DNA from: Ricinus communis
Taxonomy: Eukaryota > Streptophyta > Magnoliopsida > Malpighiales > Euphorbiaceae
Length of the DNA stretch: 64,000 nt
Reading direction: 5' to 3'
Assembly (NCBI RefSeq): GCF_019578655.1
Contig: NC_063258.1
Coordinates: forward strand, 7,485,283 to 7,549,282
The notes beneath the pieces were generated by a model. The model ran no database searches, had not been told where the DNA came from, and saw only the letters and a list, made by a program, of their open reading frames with translations. The translations under genes were made by a program, and so were the position numbers. Shown here in pieces: positions 37,026-49,008 of this stretch; position 1 is the first letter of the stretch; every line of letters starts with the position of its first letter.

Positions 37026-38068
37026 AAAAAATGTTTGTGTATTCCCATATGTTCTATATGTGAGGTATTAATTAGGAAAGCTCATGAGGGTGGTTTAATG
37101 AGACACTTTAGAATTGCTAAGACTTTAGATTTTTTGCATGATGTTTTCTATCGGCCTAATATGAAATGCTATGTTGCTAGATTTTATGATAAATGCATTG
37201 TTTTGTAAACAAGCAAAGTCTAAATTGAAACCCCATGGCTTGTATACACCAATGCCCGTGCCTAGTTCACCTTGGATTGATATTTCTATGGATTTTGTGC
37301 TTGGTTTACCTAGGTCTAGGCGTGGTAATGATTTCATATATGTTGTTGTTGATATAGCTCATTGCATTCCATGTCATAAAACTAATGATGCAACATATAT
37401 TTCTGACTTGTTCTTCAAAGAAATTGTACGTCTGCATGGTATGCCTAAAAAAATTGTTAGTGACAAGGATGCAAAGTTCTTAAGCTACTGTTGGAAGACA
37501 TTATGGGGAAATTTGGGAACTAAGTTATTGTTTTCTACTACATGTCATCCATAAATTGATGGTCAAACTGAAGTAGTTAATAGGACTTTAGGTACTTTGT
37601 ACTATGGTTAAAAAGAACCTAAAATCTTGGAAAGAATATTTGCCGCATATAGAGTTTGCATGTAATTGTAGTGTGCATTCATATACTCAATTCTATCCTT
37701 TTGAAGTTGTTTATGGTTTTATTATTTTATCTCTATTAGATATAATTTCTTTACCTTTGAGTGAACGTGTTACTCTAGATGGAGAAAAAAGGCAAATTTT
37801 GTGAGGAGTTTGCATGAGAAGGTTATTTTGAACCTGGTGATTGGATTTGGTTGCACATGCACAAGGAAAGATTTCCTTCACAAAGGGGTTCCAAGTTACT
37901 TCCACGAGGAGATGGTCCTTTTCAAGTTCTTGAAAGGATTAATAATAATCCATATAAATTGGAATTGCCCAATGAGTATATAATTAGTGCTACTTTTAAT
38001 GTTGTTGATCTTTCTCTTTTTGATTTTGACATAGGTGACAAGGACGAATTATACTAAAGAAGGAGGGA
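37026..38068 (+). pseudogene. Ty3/gypsy integrase, degenerate, with PPT
   Basis: After the stop near 37023: KAHEGGLMRHFRIAKTLDF (zinc region), [33 protein letters not shown] (first Asp, about 37280), [37 protein letters not shown] (second Asp, about 37465), and [10 protein letters not shown], then TAA at 37552-37554 where Gln is expected before TDGQTE. Later parts are in other frames: FEVVYGFI, HMHKERFPSQRGSKLLPRGD (about 37855), FQVLERINNNPYKLELPNEY, and SATFNVVDLSLFDFD. About ten residues between VVD and HCIPC are deleted. A purine tract at 38056-38068 precedes LTR-A. Confidence 0.87.
38056..38068 (+). other. Polypurine tract
   Basis: AAAGAAGGAGGGA, one base before the LTR start TGATGTG at 38070. 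It would prime plus-strand synthesis. Confidence 0.75.
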
Positions 38069-38380
38069 TTGATGTGAATCCTATTGGCACTAGGAGTCCT
38101 ACTCCAACAAGGAATCCTACTTCAATTAGGATTCAAGATCCACTTCTTATCCATGGAGGTCTCATTACAAGGTCCAAGGCTAAGAAGATAAAAGAAGCTC
38201 TCAATGGGCTTATTCAAGATGTTTGGGCTAAGGATACATTAAGGCTTGAAGAGTTGGATTCAAATTCAAGGCTCATTAATCTAATTAAGTTTATTGGGCC
38301 TGAATAAATCAAATATGGGCTTAACGAGCATAAATAAGCATAAAAGGGAGTTTGGGCCTAATTAGCTCCACTAAAGATGG

Positions 38381-39849
38381 CCCATTGATAGTTGCTATCT
38401 ATGCAGCTACAATCTAAGGTAGTGTACCCATCGATGCAGTCTAGCACTAATGGCAAGTATCAAGGTCGTATTCCTCAGGAAAGTGAAAGCCCAGAGTTAC
38501 TCTTTTGTTCTTTGTTATATTAATCTAAAATGAATGATGAATAATTTTTAAACTAACTAATAGCTACAAGCTAAGTTCTGAGGGAGATGCAGGAGTAAAT
38601 GGATAAACGAAATAACCAAGACAAGAAAGCAAACCTAAAGGGAACCCAAACTAGTTGGCAATCAAACAAAAGATAAAGGATTGATGACTCCAATTATGCT
38701 ACCCGTGGTTGAATTCTTAACTGAATTCGGTTTCTCTCTCTCGATAACCGAATTCCTAAACCTAATAACCTAAAGTTGGAATCTCTTCCTAACGATTGAT
38801 TCTTAAATTAGCATTAAGCTTTAATCCGCCTCTATTAAGCTTTGTTAATTCTTAATCCAGCTAGTTAATTATCCTTATCTCTAAGTGATTATTAACCAGT
38901 TCTTGCTATTCAAAATTCCAATTGCCAAATGGACTTCTCAATCACATAAAGCAATCTAAACACCACAATTCACAACGTCTCATGAATAATGCATTATCTT
39001 ATTAATACTGAAAGCAAGAAGAATACAAAACTAACTCAAACAATCCAACAATATAATATTAAGCCAACATAGTAAAGAAATCCCAATGGATTTAATCAAT
39101 CTAGCTAAACATGTTCATTATCAAACCCTACAAGAATTCAATTACAACAATGAGTAAAGGTAGAGAAACCCGATTACACCATTGGATGAGAGTAAACAGC
39201 TCCAATTCCTCTTGCTCGAATTGAATCGATTCTTGTCCCTCTTGCTCAAATTGAAACCAATCAACGAATCTCACCCAATCTTCAATCTTTGAAGGGAATC
39301 CAATGGAAACCTTGGTCCAAGTCTCCTTTTTCCTTGGTTCCAGCTCAGAAAACCCTTAGAGAGAGAAAAATTAGGGTTTGGGATGTCCTCCCCCCTACTT
39401 TTCTTTCTTTCCTCTTGCTCTTTCTTTTAATTAATTCATCTTGTCACCGCAAACATGGCTGTGTTGGGAACACGGGCTAGTGTTGATGGGCGTGTTTGGA
39501 ACACGGCCCCATGCTAATGCCCGTGTTACTCTCTGTGGTCGTGCTCCTTAATGCTTCTTTTTCTTTGATGTTGAATGCAACCAACATGGCCCATTTTGGT
39601 GCCCATGTTAGGAACACGGCCAGTGTTAAAACCAACACGACCGTGTTCAGATTAGGGTTGCGCGAACTCGAATTGTTTCGGTAACTTTGACGTCCAATTC
39701 TTTCCTTTTTCACTCTTTGACTTTTTTTGGACCTAAAGCACACAAACAAACGCATAGGGTGAGTGTTGGGACTAATTCACATCCAAATGTACATAAATTC
39801 TGCCTTAAAAACCCCATTTAGATGTGTGTATTCTACGCACATCACCCAT
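38381..39849. mobile_element. Solo LTR-E with CCCAT duplication
   Basis: The LTR spans 38386-39844 (1459 bp), starting TGATAGTTGC and ending CGCACATCA. CCCAT occurs at 38381-38385 and 39845-39849. Removing the insert restores the LTR-A text GGCCCATACGTG. There is no internal domain, so it is a solo LTR. The part 39455-39660 is GC-richer with repeated AACACGG and CGTGTT. An open frame (39289-39480) and the frames around the palindromes show no known domain. Confidence 0.87.
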
Positions 39850-39926
39850 ACGTGTGGCTTAAAGAAACTAAGGTTTCTTACTCCTAATGGGCGGCTACAT
39901 AGTATTCTAGGAGTATTAGGACTTTG

Positions 39927-42086
39927 TATAATGCCCACCTAATGAATTTGCATTTATTTTTATAACATGCATATCATATAGATATGAGAAATGCATGAGA
40001 TATGTATGGTATTAGTGCTAATGTTAAATAGAAGAATATTATAAATGTTACAATTAAGTCCATAATAAGAGTTAGAAAGTTAAGGGATTGAGTTGATTAA
40101 TGGCAAAAAAATTAAGGGGTTAATTGAACTTAAAAAAAAATTATTAATATGATAGAAAAGGGGAAGAAGAAAGAAAAGGTGGTAGTTCTTCTTCCATCTT
40201 CTTCCATCTTCTTTCTTTCTTCTTCTTCTTCTTCAAAAAAAGAAAAGAGAAAACTGAATTTTCAAGTGGAATTTGAAGGTTTAGAATCCATTTTTTATCT
40301 TAATCTTCATCTACAAAGGCTCTAGAGGTTTATTTGTTAAGTAATTTTAATATTTTGTTGAATTGAGTTAAGGTTTAGAAGACATAGAATTCGAGTTCTA
40401 AAGACCTACTTTTTCAGTCTTATAGTTTTGATCATATCTTGAGCTAGGAAGCTTTAAATTGAGTGTTCTTTAATGATATAGAAACTTTAAAGAGTCATCT
40501 AAAACTTTTATTTGTTTAGCTCGATCTAAATCAGGCTCTATGTTAGTATAATAAGAGAATACATTTTATTGTTCAGTTTCCATCTTTGGTCTGAGTAAGG
40601 TGGATTGTTTTGTACGGATATTTCTCTATACACCTCCAATTGAAACAAAATCAGTTTTAAATTGTATTAGACATATAACGTTAGTGATCTGGAAAGTTTC
40701 ATTATGAAATTTGTTGTATAGAAGTTTCAGTGGACTTTTAAATTCATCCTATTAATTCTGTCATAGTTGGCAGCCACACATATGTAGAGAGTTTAGTGAT
40801 GTTATCATGCTACATGAAGTTCCATTAACTTTGGGTGTTTAAAAATAAGTGAATTATGATCTATTTCAGCTAAACCAATTTGGAATGAGGGTGACACCCA
40901 AGTAAGCTGAAGCAAAGGGAAGGGAGCAACAAAGGTAAGTGAATAACTTAATGTTCTATATGAATGTTGTATGGTGAATTCGGGTGTCCTGTTATAATGT
41001 GAACAGTATATTTGATTTAGCCATATCTGGAGTTTTATAACTCCAAATAGAGTGCTACTTATTGCTATAGAAAATTTGTAATTTACAAATGTTATAGAAA
41101 TAGAGGAAGCTTGATTTTGCTGTTTTAATGGCCAATCTGGATCATACTTTCTGTTGCTTAATTTTATTTACAGCTTGACCATGGTAGAATGTTTTTTATG
41201 TTTCTCTTTCTATACATATCCATTTGATGTAAAATCAGTTTCAAATTAATCTAGACTTATAATGTTACGGATCTGGAGAATATGGTTTTGGAATTCCTGA
41301 TGTGGAATTTTTGGTGTATTTGTGAATGCACACTATTAAATCTGCCATGTTGGAATATGGTATGTTTTTGGTATATCATAGATATTATTATGGTTTCTTA
41401 TATATTATGGAGATGTTAGTTATTTAAATGGTATCTATATATATATAAGAATTATGGTTGGATGATTGTAAGGACGAAATACTACTTGTGAATCAGGCAA
41501 GGCTGTGTGCGATATGGAATTCCCCATAAGATTATGGTTAGCTGTGTGCGTATGGGGATCCATGAAAAAAAAAATATATATTATTATGGAATTAAATGTA
41601 ATTCACAAGTTCATTGCTGTCCTAAAGAAAAAACTATGACAAGGTTTATGTAAATACTATAAAGTCATAATTAAATATCGAATGGTTGATGTTTGATAAT
41701 ACTACACATTTGATTGTGTTATTTTTCATAGGAAATTATGTTATTCTTTTGCTGAGTTGCAGCTCACTCCTCTGCATTATTTACATCTGTCGCACTAGCA
41801 TTATGTCAGTTAGGTCAATAGGAGGTCGCCCTCAGTTTTTCTTTCTTGGACGTGACATGTCAAGTGGATTTCATTATCATGTATAAATCTGGAGCATTTT
41901 ATGTGTATATAAAAAAAAAGTGTACTATTTAATGTTGTGAGCTTTTTGATGTGTGATATGTATGACTCATATAAATAGTTTTTGTTATACATATTAATTT
42001 GTGAGTTAAAAGTTAGTAGTTAAGAAATATGTTATGTATCAGTCTTTACATACAATGTATGTTTGACATCCTTTACAGGTGTCACA
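39927..42086 (+). mobile_element. 5' LTR of the Tekay element
   Basis: 2160 bp. It starts TATAATGCCC where the 3' LTR has TGTAATGCCC, and ends GGTGTCACA. A pyrimidine-rich tract lies at about 40183-40236, and an alternating TA run followed by AAGA at about 41433-41447 could serve as a TATA region (inference). Relative to the 3' LTR it lacks 46 bp near 41780. No gene is supported inside. Confidence 0.92.
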
Positions 42087-42091
42087 TTTAG

Positions 42092-42103
42092 TGGTATCAG
42101 AGC
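42092..42103 (+). other. Primer-binding site, tRNA-iMet type
   Basis: TGGTATCAGAGC five bases after the 5' LTR end. The match goes on to CATGG, as initiator tRNA-Met would allow. Confidence 0.93.
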
Positions 42104-42274
42104 ATGGCTTAAAATTCATTGGGATAGAATTGTAAAAGCATTTAAAAGCATGAATGTATATACATGTTAGGGATGCATATGAATGTAAGAATTAAAAATA
42201 AGTGTTTATATTTTTAATGGGATGATAGAGAGGGGCCGACCGAGAATCCTGCTGACCTAAGTGAGTCTGAGTCT

Positions 42275-43350
42275 GTGCATGGAGTTGAGCATATAAATGC
42301 ACCACAACAACCAGCTCAGGAATTGCCACTGGTAATTCAGCAGTTTCTTGAGTCTTTGCAGCAAATAGTTAATCGGGTAGCCACTCAGCCAATCCAACAA
42401 CCAATAATGCAACTGATGGCAAAAGTTAGAGAAACAGAGGCTAAAGATAAAACCTACGGTAGGCTGAGAAAACAAGGAGCTATAGAATTTGAGGGGATCA
42501 CTGATCCTGAGATAGCAGAAGAATGGTTACGGGAGACAGATAGGGTGCTGGACAGGCTAGATTGCACACCAGAGCAAAAGGTGAAATATGTTGTATCTTT
42601 GTTCAGAAGATCAGCTTTAGATTGGTGGGATCTAATTCCAGGAAGTAAAAATAGATCTATGACCTTAACTTGGGATGACTTCCTTAGGGAATTTGCAAAT
42701 AAATACACACCACCAATGTGTAGAGATCGAAAGAAAATGGAGGCTGCAGTACTTTATTAGAGGCTGCATTGAGGATAGAAGAATGTTTGATTAAGAAAGA
42801 TGCAATGACAGCTAAGAAAAGAAAGATGATAAATGAATATGGTGGTTCAGAAAGGAAAGGAAGAGACATTTCTTTTAGAGGTTCTGGGTCTCAAGGGAGT
42901 AGATATTATGGGAGAGGGGTTAGCCAGCAAAATATGAGTAAGTCTGCTACAGTAATATCAGGTAGAGGCGGACGAAGTGGTTACAACCAGAGTAGGGTAG
43001 AGAGTAAGAAAGGTGAGAGAGGTGTTTCAGTTAGTCGAGGATATAGTTCACCATGTGCTAAATGTAATAAGTTCCACACTGGGAGTGTTGGGACCAAGGC
43101 AGATACTATGTTTTTACTGTGGTAAGCTGGGGCATATAGCCAGAGATTGTTGGAGTAAAAATCGAGATAGTGAAAGTCAAGTTTCAGGACAAAGCAGCAT
43201 AGGTGAAAATATGACTCAGGGAGGAGTAAGTAGAGAAAGAGGTAGAGGAATGGGACGAGGAGGTTCTAACATGGTACAGGCTGGACAGATAGGCCAACCT
43301 CAACAATCACTGCCCCAAGCTAGAGTGTATGCAGTGACAAGACAGACCTT
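42275..43350 (+). pseudogene. Tekay gag with internal deletion
   Basis: The first part (42275-42760) has the retrotransposon Gag domain: AIEFEGITDPEIAEEWLRE, CTPEQKVKYVVSLFRRSA, LDWWDLIPGSKN, WDDFLREFANKYTPP. At about 42755 it jumps from RDRKKME to LEAALRIEECLIKK in another frame; the usual C-terminal capsid part (on the order of 100 residues) is absent. An Arg/Gly-rich stretch follows, then a frame change near 43100 and a CCHC knuckle CFYCGKLGHIARDC (about 43109-43150). It is followed by a GRG-rich tail. Gag packages RNA; this copy cannot give a complete capsid protein. The true start may be the ATG near 42222. Confidence 0.88.
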
Positions 43351-43352
43351 TT

Positions 43353-44065
43353 GCAGCTGATATTGTGACTGGTAAAATCTCTATTTATGGTTTTGATGCT
43401 TATACGTTAATTGATCTAGGATCAACATGTTCATTCATTTCATATGAATTTGCATTGAAAAACCACAACGATATAGAAACCTTGGGGTATAACATTTGTG
43501 TATCAATGCTGTCAAGTCTGTAATTGTAGATAAGATTGTCAAAACTTGTCCTGTGATCATAAATGGGAACACACTGTATGCAGATCTAGTAGTGATAAAA
43601 CTTAAGGAATTTGATGTTATTTTAGGAATGGATTGGCTATCTAAGAATCATGCTATAGTAGATTGTCACACAAAAGAAGTGGTTATTGAGACCTCAGAAC
43701 AGAGAAAAATAGTTTTTATGGGTGAAAGAAATATTGTTTCAACTTGTTTAATTTCGGCTGCTACTGCTTTCCATTTAATAAAAAAGGGTTGTGAAGCTTA
43801 TTTGGCTAATGTGGTGGATGTATCCAAAGTTAGTCTAGGAGTAATGAATATTCCAGTAGTGAAGGAATTTGCAGATGTATTTCCAGAAGAACTACCGGGT
43901 TTACCTCCACATCGAGAGACAGACTTTGAGATAGAAACTATACCTGGAGAAGCACCAATATCAATTGCACCATATCGAATGGCACCCTTGGAGTTGAAAG
44001 AATTAAAGAAGCAACTGGAAGAATTATTAGAAAAAGGGTTTATTAGACCGAGTACATCACCCTGA
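43353..44065 (+). pseudogene. Tekay protease and linker to RT
   Basis: Frame 3 from 43353 gives ADIVTGKISIYGFDAYTLID, then LGSTCSFISYEFA. The active-site triad reads Asp-Leu-Gly (GAT at 43412) where DSG, DTG or DPG is usual. A frameshift near 43490 leads to frame 2: CPVIINGNTLYADLVVIKL, FDVILGMDWLSKNHAIVDC (about 43610-43665), then the pre-RT block EFADVFPEELPGLPPHRETD (about 43866) and EELLEKGFIRPSTSP. TGA at 44063-44065 ends this piece; TGG (Trp) is expected there, and the same frame goes on in pol at once. Confidence 0.88.
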
Positions 44066-46762
44066 GGAGATCCAGTATTGTTTGTAAAGAAAAAGGATGG
44101 CAGTTTAAGATTGTGTATTGATTACAGGCAGTTAAATTGTTTTACCATAAAGAACAAATATCCTTTGCCGTGGATTGATGACTTATTAGACCAGTTAAAA
44201 GGAGCAACTGTCTTCTCCAAGATTGATTTAAGGTCTGGATATTGGCAATTAAGAATTGCAGAGGCACACATACCAAAGACTGCATTTAGAAGACGATATG
44301 GGCATTACGAATTTATTGTGATGCCACTTGGACTAACAAATGCACCTGCTGCTTTTATATCTTTAATGAACAAAATATTTCAGAGGTATCTAGATCGTTT
44401 TGTCAATGTGTTTATCGATGATATATTGATTTATTCTGAAACTCGAGAGCAGCATGAAGAACATTTGAGAATAGTGTTGCAGATTTTGAGAGAAAACCAG
44501 CTTTATGCAAAATTTAATAAATATGAATTCTGGCTAGAAGAAATTGCATTTTTGGGGCATATTGTTTCCGAAAATGGTGTACAACCTGATTCTTCGAAGA
44601 TCGCAGCCGTAAAGGAGTGGAAATCCCCTAAAAATGTATCAAAGGTACCAAGTTTTTTAGGATTAGCTGGATATTATAGGAGATTTGTTGAAGGATTTTC
44701 AATCATTGCTAAACCATTAACAAACTTGCTGAAGAAGAATGTCATATTTAAATGGGATTCTAAATGTGAGAAAAGTTTTGAAGAATTGAAGAAAAGACTT
44801 ATTTTTGCATCGGTTCTAAACTTACCATCAGGAAGTGGTGGATATGTAATTTTTATAGATGCATCACAACAGGGATTGGGGTGTGTGTTAATGCAAAATG
44901 GAAAAGTCATTGCTTATGCTTCTCAACAGTTAAGGAGCCATGAACTGAATTATCCGATTCATGATCTAGAATTGGCAGCAATTGTGCATGCTCTAAAAAT
45001 CTGGAGGCATTATCTGTATGGAGAAACATTTCAGATTTTCACTAAACATAAAAGTCTGAAATATATCCCAACACAAAAAGAGTTAAACTTAAGACAAAGA
45101 AGGTGGATGGAATTGTTAAAGGATTATAATTGTACTACAGATTACCATCCGGGAAAAGCCAACAAAGTTGCTGATGCTTTGAGTAGGAAAACCATTGTGA
45201 GAAGTGCTGGAATGACTTGTCATGCAGTACAATCATTAATAGAGCTTAGAACATTGCATGTAGAAATTGTACTTCGGGATGATATACTTCTTGCAAGTAT
45301 GCATTTCAAGCCTTTATTGGACAGTAAAATTCAAGAAAAGCAGATGAGTGATCCATATTTAAGAAAAATGAAGGATAAAGTACAACAAGGAATGAATGAA
45401 CAGTTTGCATTGAGAAACGATGGGATGTGGTTGATTAATGGACGTATTTGTGTTCCAAATATAAGAGAATTGAAAGAAGAAATTCTAAATGAAGCCCATT
45501 ATACACCATACGCAATGCATCCGGGAAGTACTAAAATGTACAAGGATTTACGATCTTTTTATTGGTGGCCTACAATGAAGAAAGATACAACTGAATGTGT
45601 AGCAAAATGTTTGACATGTCAACAAGTAAAAGCTGAACATCAGGCACCAGCTGGTAAGCTTCATCCATTGTCTATCCTAGAGTGGAAATGGGAAAAAATA
45701 ACGATGGATTTTGTTCTAGGATTGCCTCGAACCTTCAGGAAGCATGATGCCATATGGGTAATTGTTGATCGACTTACGAAATCAGCTCATTTTCCACCTG
45801 TGCAACAAAGTGATTCACTAGAAAAATTGGCAGGAATATATGTGTTAGAAATTGTAAGATTACATGGAGTGCCAACATCAATTATGTCAGATAGAGATCC
45901 ATGGTTTACATCTCATTTTTGGGGAAGTTTGCAAAGAGCTTTAGGGACAAAATTACATTTCAGTACAACATTTCACCCCCAAACAGATGGACAATCGGAG
46001 AGGACAATTCAAACATTAGAAGATATGTTAAGAGCTTGTATGCTTGAATTTAAAGGGAATTGGGATGAGCACTTACCATTGATTGAATTTGCTTATAATA
46101 ACAGTTATCATTCGAGTTTCGGTATGGCTCCATATGAAGCTCTATATGGTAGAAGATGTAGAAGTCCTGTTTGTTGGGATATGGATGGGTTACGACAATT
46201 AGAAGGTCCTGAATTGATACAAGAAACTGTAGACAAGATTCAAATAGTCAAAAAATGCTTAAAGGCTGCACAAGACAGACAAAAGAGTTATGTGTACAAG
46301 CATAGAAGAGAGACGGAGTATGAAGTGGGTGAAAAAGTATTTTTGACAGTGTCACCATGGAAGGGCATTATACGGTTTGGCAAGCAAGGAAAATTAAGTC
46401 CAAGGTACATTGGCCCTTATGAGATATTGGAAAGAGTTGGTTCCTTAGCTTATCGGTTAGCACTTCCACAGGAATTATCGCAGATACATGACGTGTTCCA
46501 TGTTTCCATGTTAAGAAGATGTAGATCTGATCCTAGCCATATAGTACAAGAGTTAGAAATACAGTTAACTGAAGATTTAAGTTATAAAGAAGAGCCTGTT
46601 ATAATTCTTGATAGGCAGGTAAAGAAGTTACGTAACAAAGAAATTCCAATAGTAAAGGTTAAGTGGAGTCCACATTCACCAAAAGAAGCTACATGGGAAG
46701 TGGAAAAAGACATGAGAGTTCAATACCCTTACTTATTTTTTGAGAATGGTGAGTCACTTTAA
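44066..46762 (+). CDS. pol: Tekay pol: RT, RNase H, integrase and chromodomain (partial)
   Basis: Open for 894 codons from 44078 (GTN-type start chosen only by the frame; the real frame comes from upstream through the TGA at 44063). RT motifs: [10 protein letters not shown] (Asp50), [19 protein letters not shown] (Asp114-115). RNase H ~256-370: FIDAS (Asp261), Glu298, then FTKHKSL with Lys323 where Asp is expected, and VADALSRK. Integrase: His474, His481, Cys511, Cys514, and core Asp544, Asp605, Glu641 ([10 protein letters not shown] intact), with [10 protein letters not shown] at 779-788. Chromodomain ~837-886: [27 protein letters not shown]. The usual full pol would start in protease. The RNase H change probably inactivates it. 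Confidence 0.93.
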   Translation, partial: GDPVLFVKKKDGSLRLCIDYRQLNCFTIKNKYPLPWIDDLLDQLKGATVFSKIDLRSGYWQLRIAEAHIPKTAFRRRYGHYEFIVMPLGLTNAPAAFISLMNKIFQRYLDRFVNVFIDDILIYSETREQHEEHLRIVLQILRENQLYAKFNKYEFWLEEIAFLGHIVSENGVQPDSSKIAAVKEWKSPKNVSKVPSFLGLAGYYRRFVEGFSIIAKPLTNLLKKNVIFKWDSKCEKSFEELKKRLIFASVLNLPSGSGGYVIFIDASQQGLGCVLMQNGKVIAYASQQLRSHELNYPIHDLELAAIVHALKIWRHYLYGETFQIFTKHKSLKYIPTQKELNLRQRRWMELLKDYNCTTDYHPGKANKVADALSRKTIVRSAGMTCHAVQSLIELRTLHVEIVLRDDILLASMHFKPLLDSKIQEKQMSDPYLRKMKDKVQQGMNEQFALRNDGMWLINGRICVPNIRELKEEILNEAHYTPYAMHPGSTKMYKDLRSFYWWPTMKKDTTECVAKCLTCQQVKAEHQAPAGKLHPLSILEWKWEKITMDFVLGLPRTFRKHDAIWVIVDRLTKSAHFPPVQQSDSLEKLAGIYVLEIVRLHGVPTSIMSDRDPWFTSHFWGSLQRALGTKLHFSTTFHPQTDGQSERTIQTLEDMLRACMLEFKGNWDEHLPLIEFAYNNSYHSSFGMAPYEALYGRRCRSPVCWDMDGLRQLEGPELIQETVDKIQIVKKCLKAAQDRQKSYVYKHRRETEYEVGEKVFLTVSPWKGIIRFGKQGKLSPRYIGPYEILERVGSLAYRLALPQELSQIHDVFHVSMLRRCRSDPSHIVQELEIQLTEDLSYKEEPVIILDRQVKKLRNKEIPIVKVKWSPHSPKEATWEVEKDMRVQYPYLFFENGESL

Positions 46763-46784
46763 TTTCGGAGACAAAATTCTTTAA

Positions 46785-46797
46785 GGTGGGAAGAAAA
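46785..46797 (+). other. Polypurine tract
   Basis: GGTGGGAAGAAAA lies directly before the 3' LTR start TGTAATGCC at 46798. Confidence 0.9.
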
Positions 46798-49008
46798 TGT
46801 AATGCCCACCTAATGCATTTGCATTTATTATTATAACATGCATATCATATAGATATGAGAAATGCATGAGATATGTATGATATTAGTGCTAATGTTAAAT
46901 AGAAGAATATTATAAATGTTACAATTAAGTCCATAATAAGAATTAGAAAGTTAAGGAATTGAGTTGATTAATGGCAAAAAAATTAAGGGGTTAATTAAAC
47001 TTAAAAAAAATATTATTAATATGATAGAAAAGGGGAAGAAGAAAGAAAAGGTGGTAGTTCTTCTTCCATCTTCTTCCTTCTTCTTTCTTTCTTCTTCTTC
47101 TTCTTCTTCAAAAAAAAAAAAAAGAGAAAACTGAATTTTCAAGTGGAATTTGGAGATTTAGAATCCATTTTTGATCTTAATCTTCATCTACAAAGGCTCT
47201 AGAGGTTTATTTGGTAAGTAATTTTAATATTTTATTCAATTGAGTTAGGGTTTAGAAGACATAGAATTCGAGTTCTAAAGACCTAGTTTTTCAGTCTTAT
47301 TGTTTTGATCATATCTTGAGCTAGGAAGCTTTAAATTGAGTGTTCTTTAATGATATAGAAACTTTAAAGAGTCATCTAAAACTATTATTAGTTTAGCTCG
47401 ATCTGAATGAGGCTCTATGTTAGTATAATAAGAGCATACATTTTATTGTTCAGTTTCCATCTTTGGTCTGAGTAAGGTGGATTATTTTATACGGATATTT
47501 CTCTATACACCTCCAATTGAAACAAAATCAGTTTTAAATTATATTAGACACATAAGGTTAGTGATCTGGAAAGTTTCATTATGAAATTTTTTGTATATAA
47601 GTTTTGGTGGATTTTTAAATTCACCCTATTAATTTTGTCATAGTTGGCAGCCTCACATATGTAGAGAGTTTAGTGATGTTATCATGCTATATGAAGTTCT
47701 ATTAACTTTGGGTGTTTAAAAATAAGTGAATTATGACCTATTGCAGCTAAACCAATTTGGAATGAGGGTGACACCCAAGTAAGCTGAAGCAAAGGGAAGG
47801 GAGCAACAAAGGTAAGTGAATAACTTAATGTTCTATATGAATGTTGAATGGTGAATTCGGGTGTCTTGTTATAATGTGAACAGTATATTTGATTTAGCCA
47901 TATCTATAGTTTTATAACTCTAAATGGAGTGCTACTTATTGCTATAGAAAATTTGTAATGTAATTCACAAATGTTATAGAAATAGAGGAAGCTTGATTTT
48001 GCTGTTTTCATAGCCAATCTGGATCATACTTTCTGTTGCTTAATTTTATTGACAGCTTGACCATGGTAGAATGTTTTTGATGTTTCTCTTTCTATACACA
48101 TCCATTTGATATAAAATCAGTTTCAAATTAATCTAGACTTATAATATTACTGATCTGGAGAATATGGTTTTGGAATTCCTAATGTGGAATTTTTGGGGTA
48201 GTTGTGAATGCACCCTATTAAATCTGCCATGTTAGAATATGGTATGTTTTTGGTATATTATAGGTATTATTATGGTTTCTTATATATTATGGAGATGTTA
48301 GTTATTTAAATGGTATGTATAAGAATTATGGTTGGATGATTGTAAGGACGCAATACTACTTGTGAATCAGGCAAGGCTGTGTGCGATATGGAATTCCCTA
48401 TAAGATTATGGTTAGCTGTGTGCGTATGGGGATCCATGAAAATAAAAATATATTTATTATTATGGAATTAAATGTAATTCACAAGTTCATTGCTGTCCTA
48501 AAGAAAATACTATGACAAGGTTTATGTAAATACTATAAAGTCATAATTAAATATCGAATGGTTTGACGTTTGATAATACTACACATTTGATTGTGTTATT
48601 TTTCATCGGAAATTATGTTATTCTTTTGCTGAGTTGCAGGCTCACTCCTCTGCGTTATTTCTTCTTCAGGATTAGAAGAATTATAATTAGTTTTGACGAA
48701 ACATTTACATCTATCGCACTAGCATTGTGTCAGGTAGGTCAGCAGGAGGTCGCCCTCAGTTTTTCTTTCTTGGACATGACATGTCAAGTGGATTTCATTA
48801 TCATGTATAAATCTGGAGCATTTTATGTGTATATAAAAAAAATGTACTATTTAATGTTGTGAGCTTTTTGGTGTGTGATATGTATGACTCATATAAATAG
48901 TTTTTGTTATACATATTAATTTGTGAGTTAAAAGTTAGTAGTTAAGAATTATGTTATGTATCAGTCTTTGCATACAATGTATGTTTGACATCCTTTACAG
49001 GTGTCACA
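46798..49008 (+). mobile_element. 3' LTR of the Tekay element
   Basis: 2211 bp, TGTAATGCC...GGTGTCACA. Aligned by eye with the 5' LTR it is nearly the same. In the first ~230 bp I count about eight differences, most of them G/A transitions. It has 46 bp (48661-48706) that the 5' LTR lacks. A 99-codon open frame (48563-48862) is not kept in the 5' LTR. Confidence 0.93.

Noticed and set aside
39289..39684. Open frames in the solo LTR-E (63 and 62 codons)
   Set aside because: They cross the CACGG-type repeats, show no domain and are not kept in the inverted copy at 5928-7254.
43496..46762. Reading the TGA at 44063 as programmed read-through to join protease and RT
   Set aside because: Frame breaks upstream and the RNase H change point to decay. 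TGG to TGA is a common transition, and no read-through context is known for this clade.
48563..48862. 99-codon open frame inside the 3' LTR of the Tekay element
   Set aside because: The matching place in the 5' LTR does not keep the frame (46-bp difference and a base change) and no domain is recognised.
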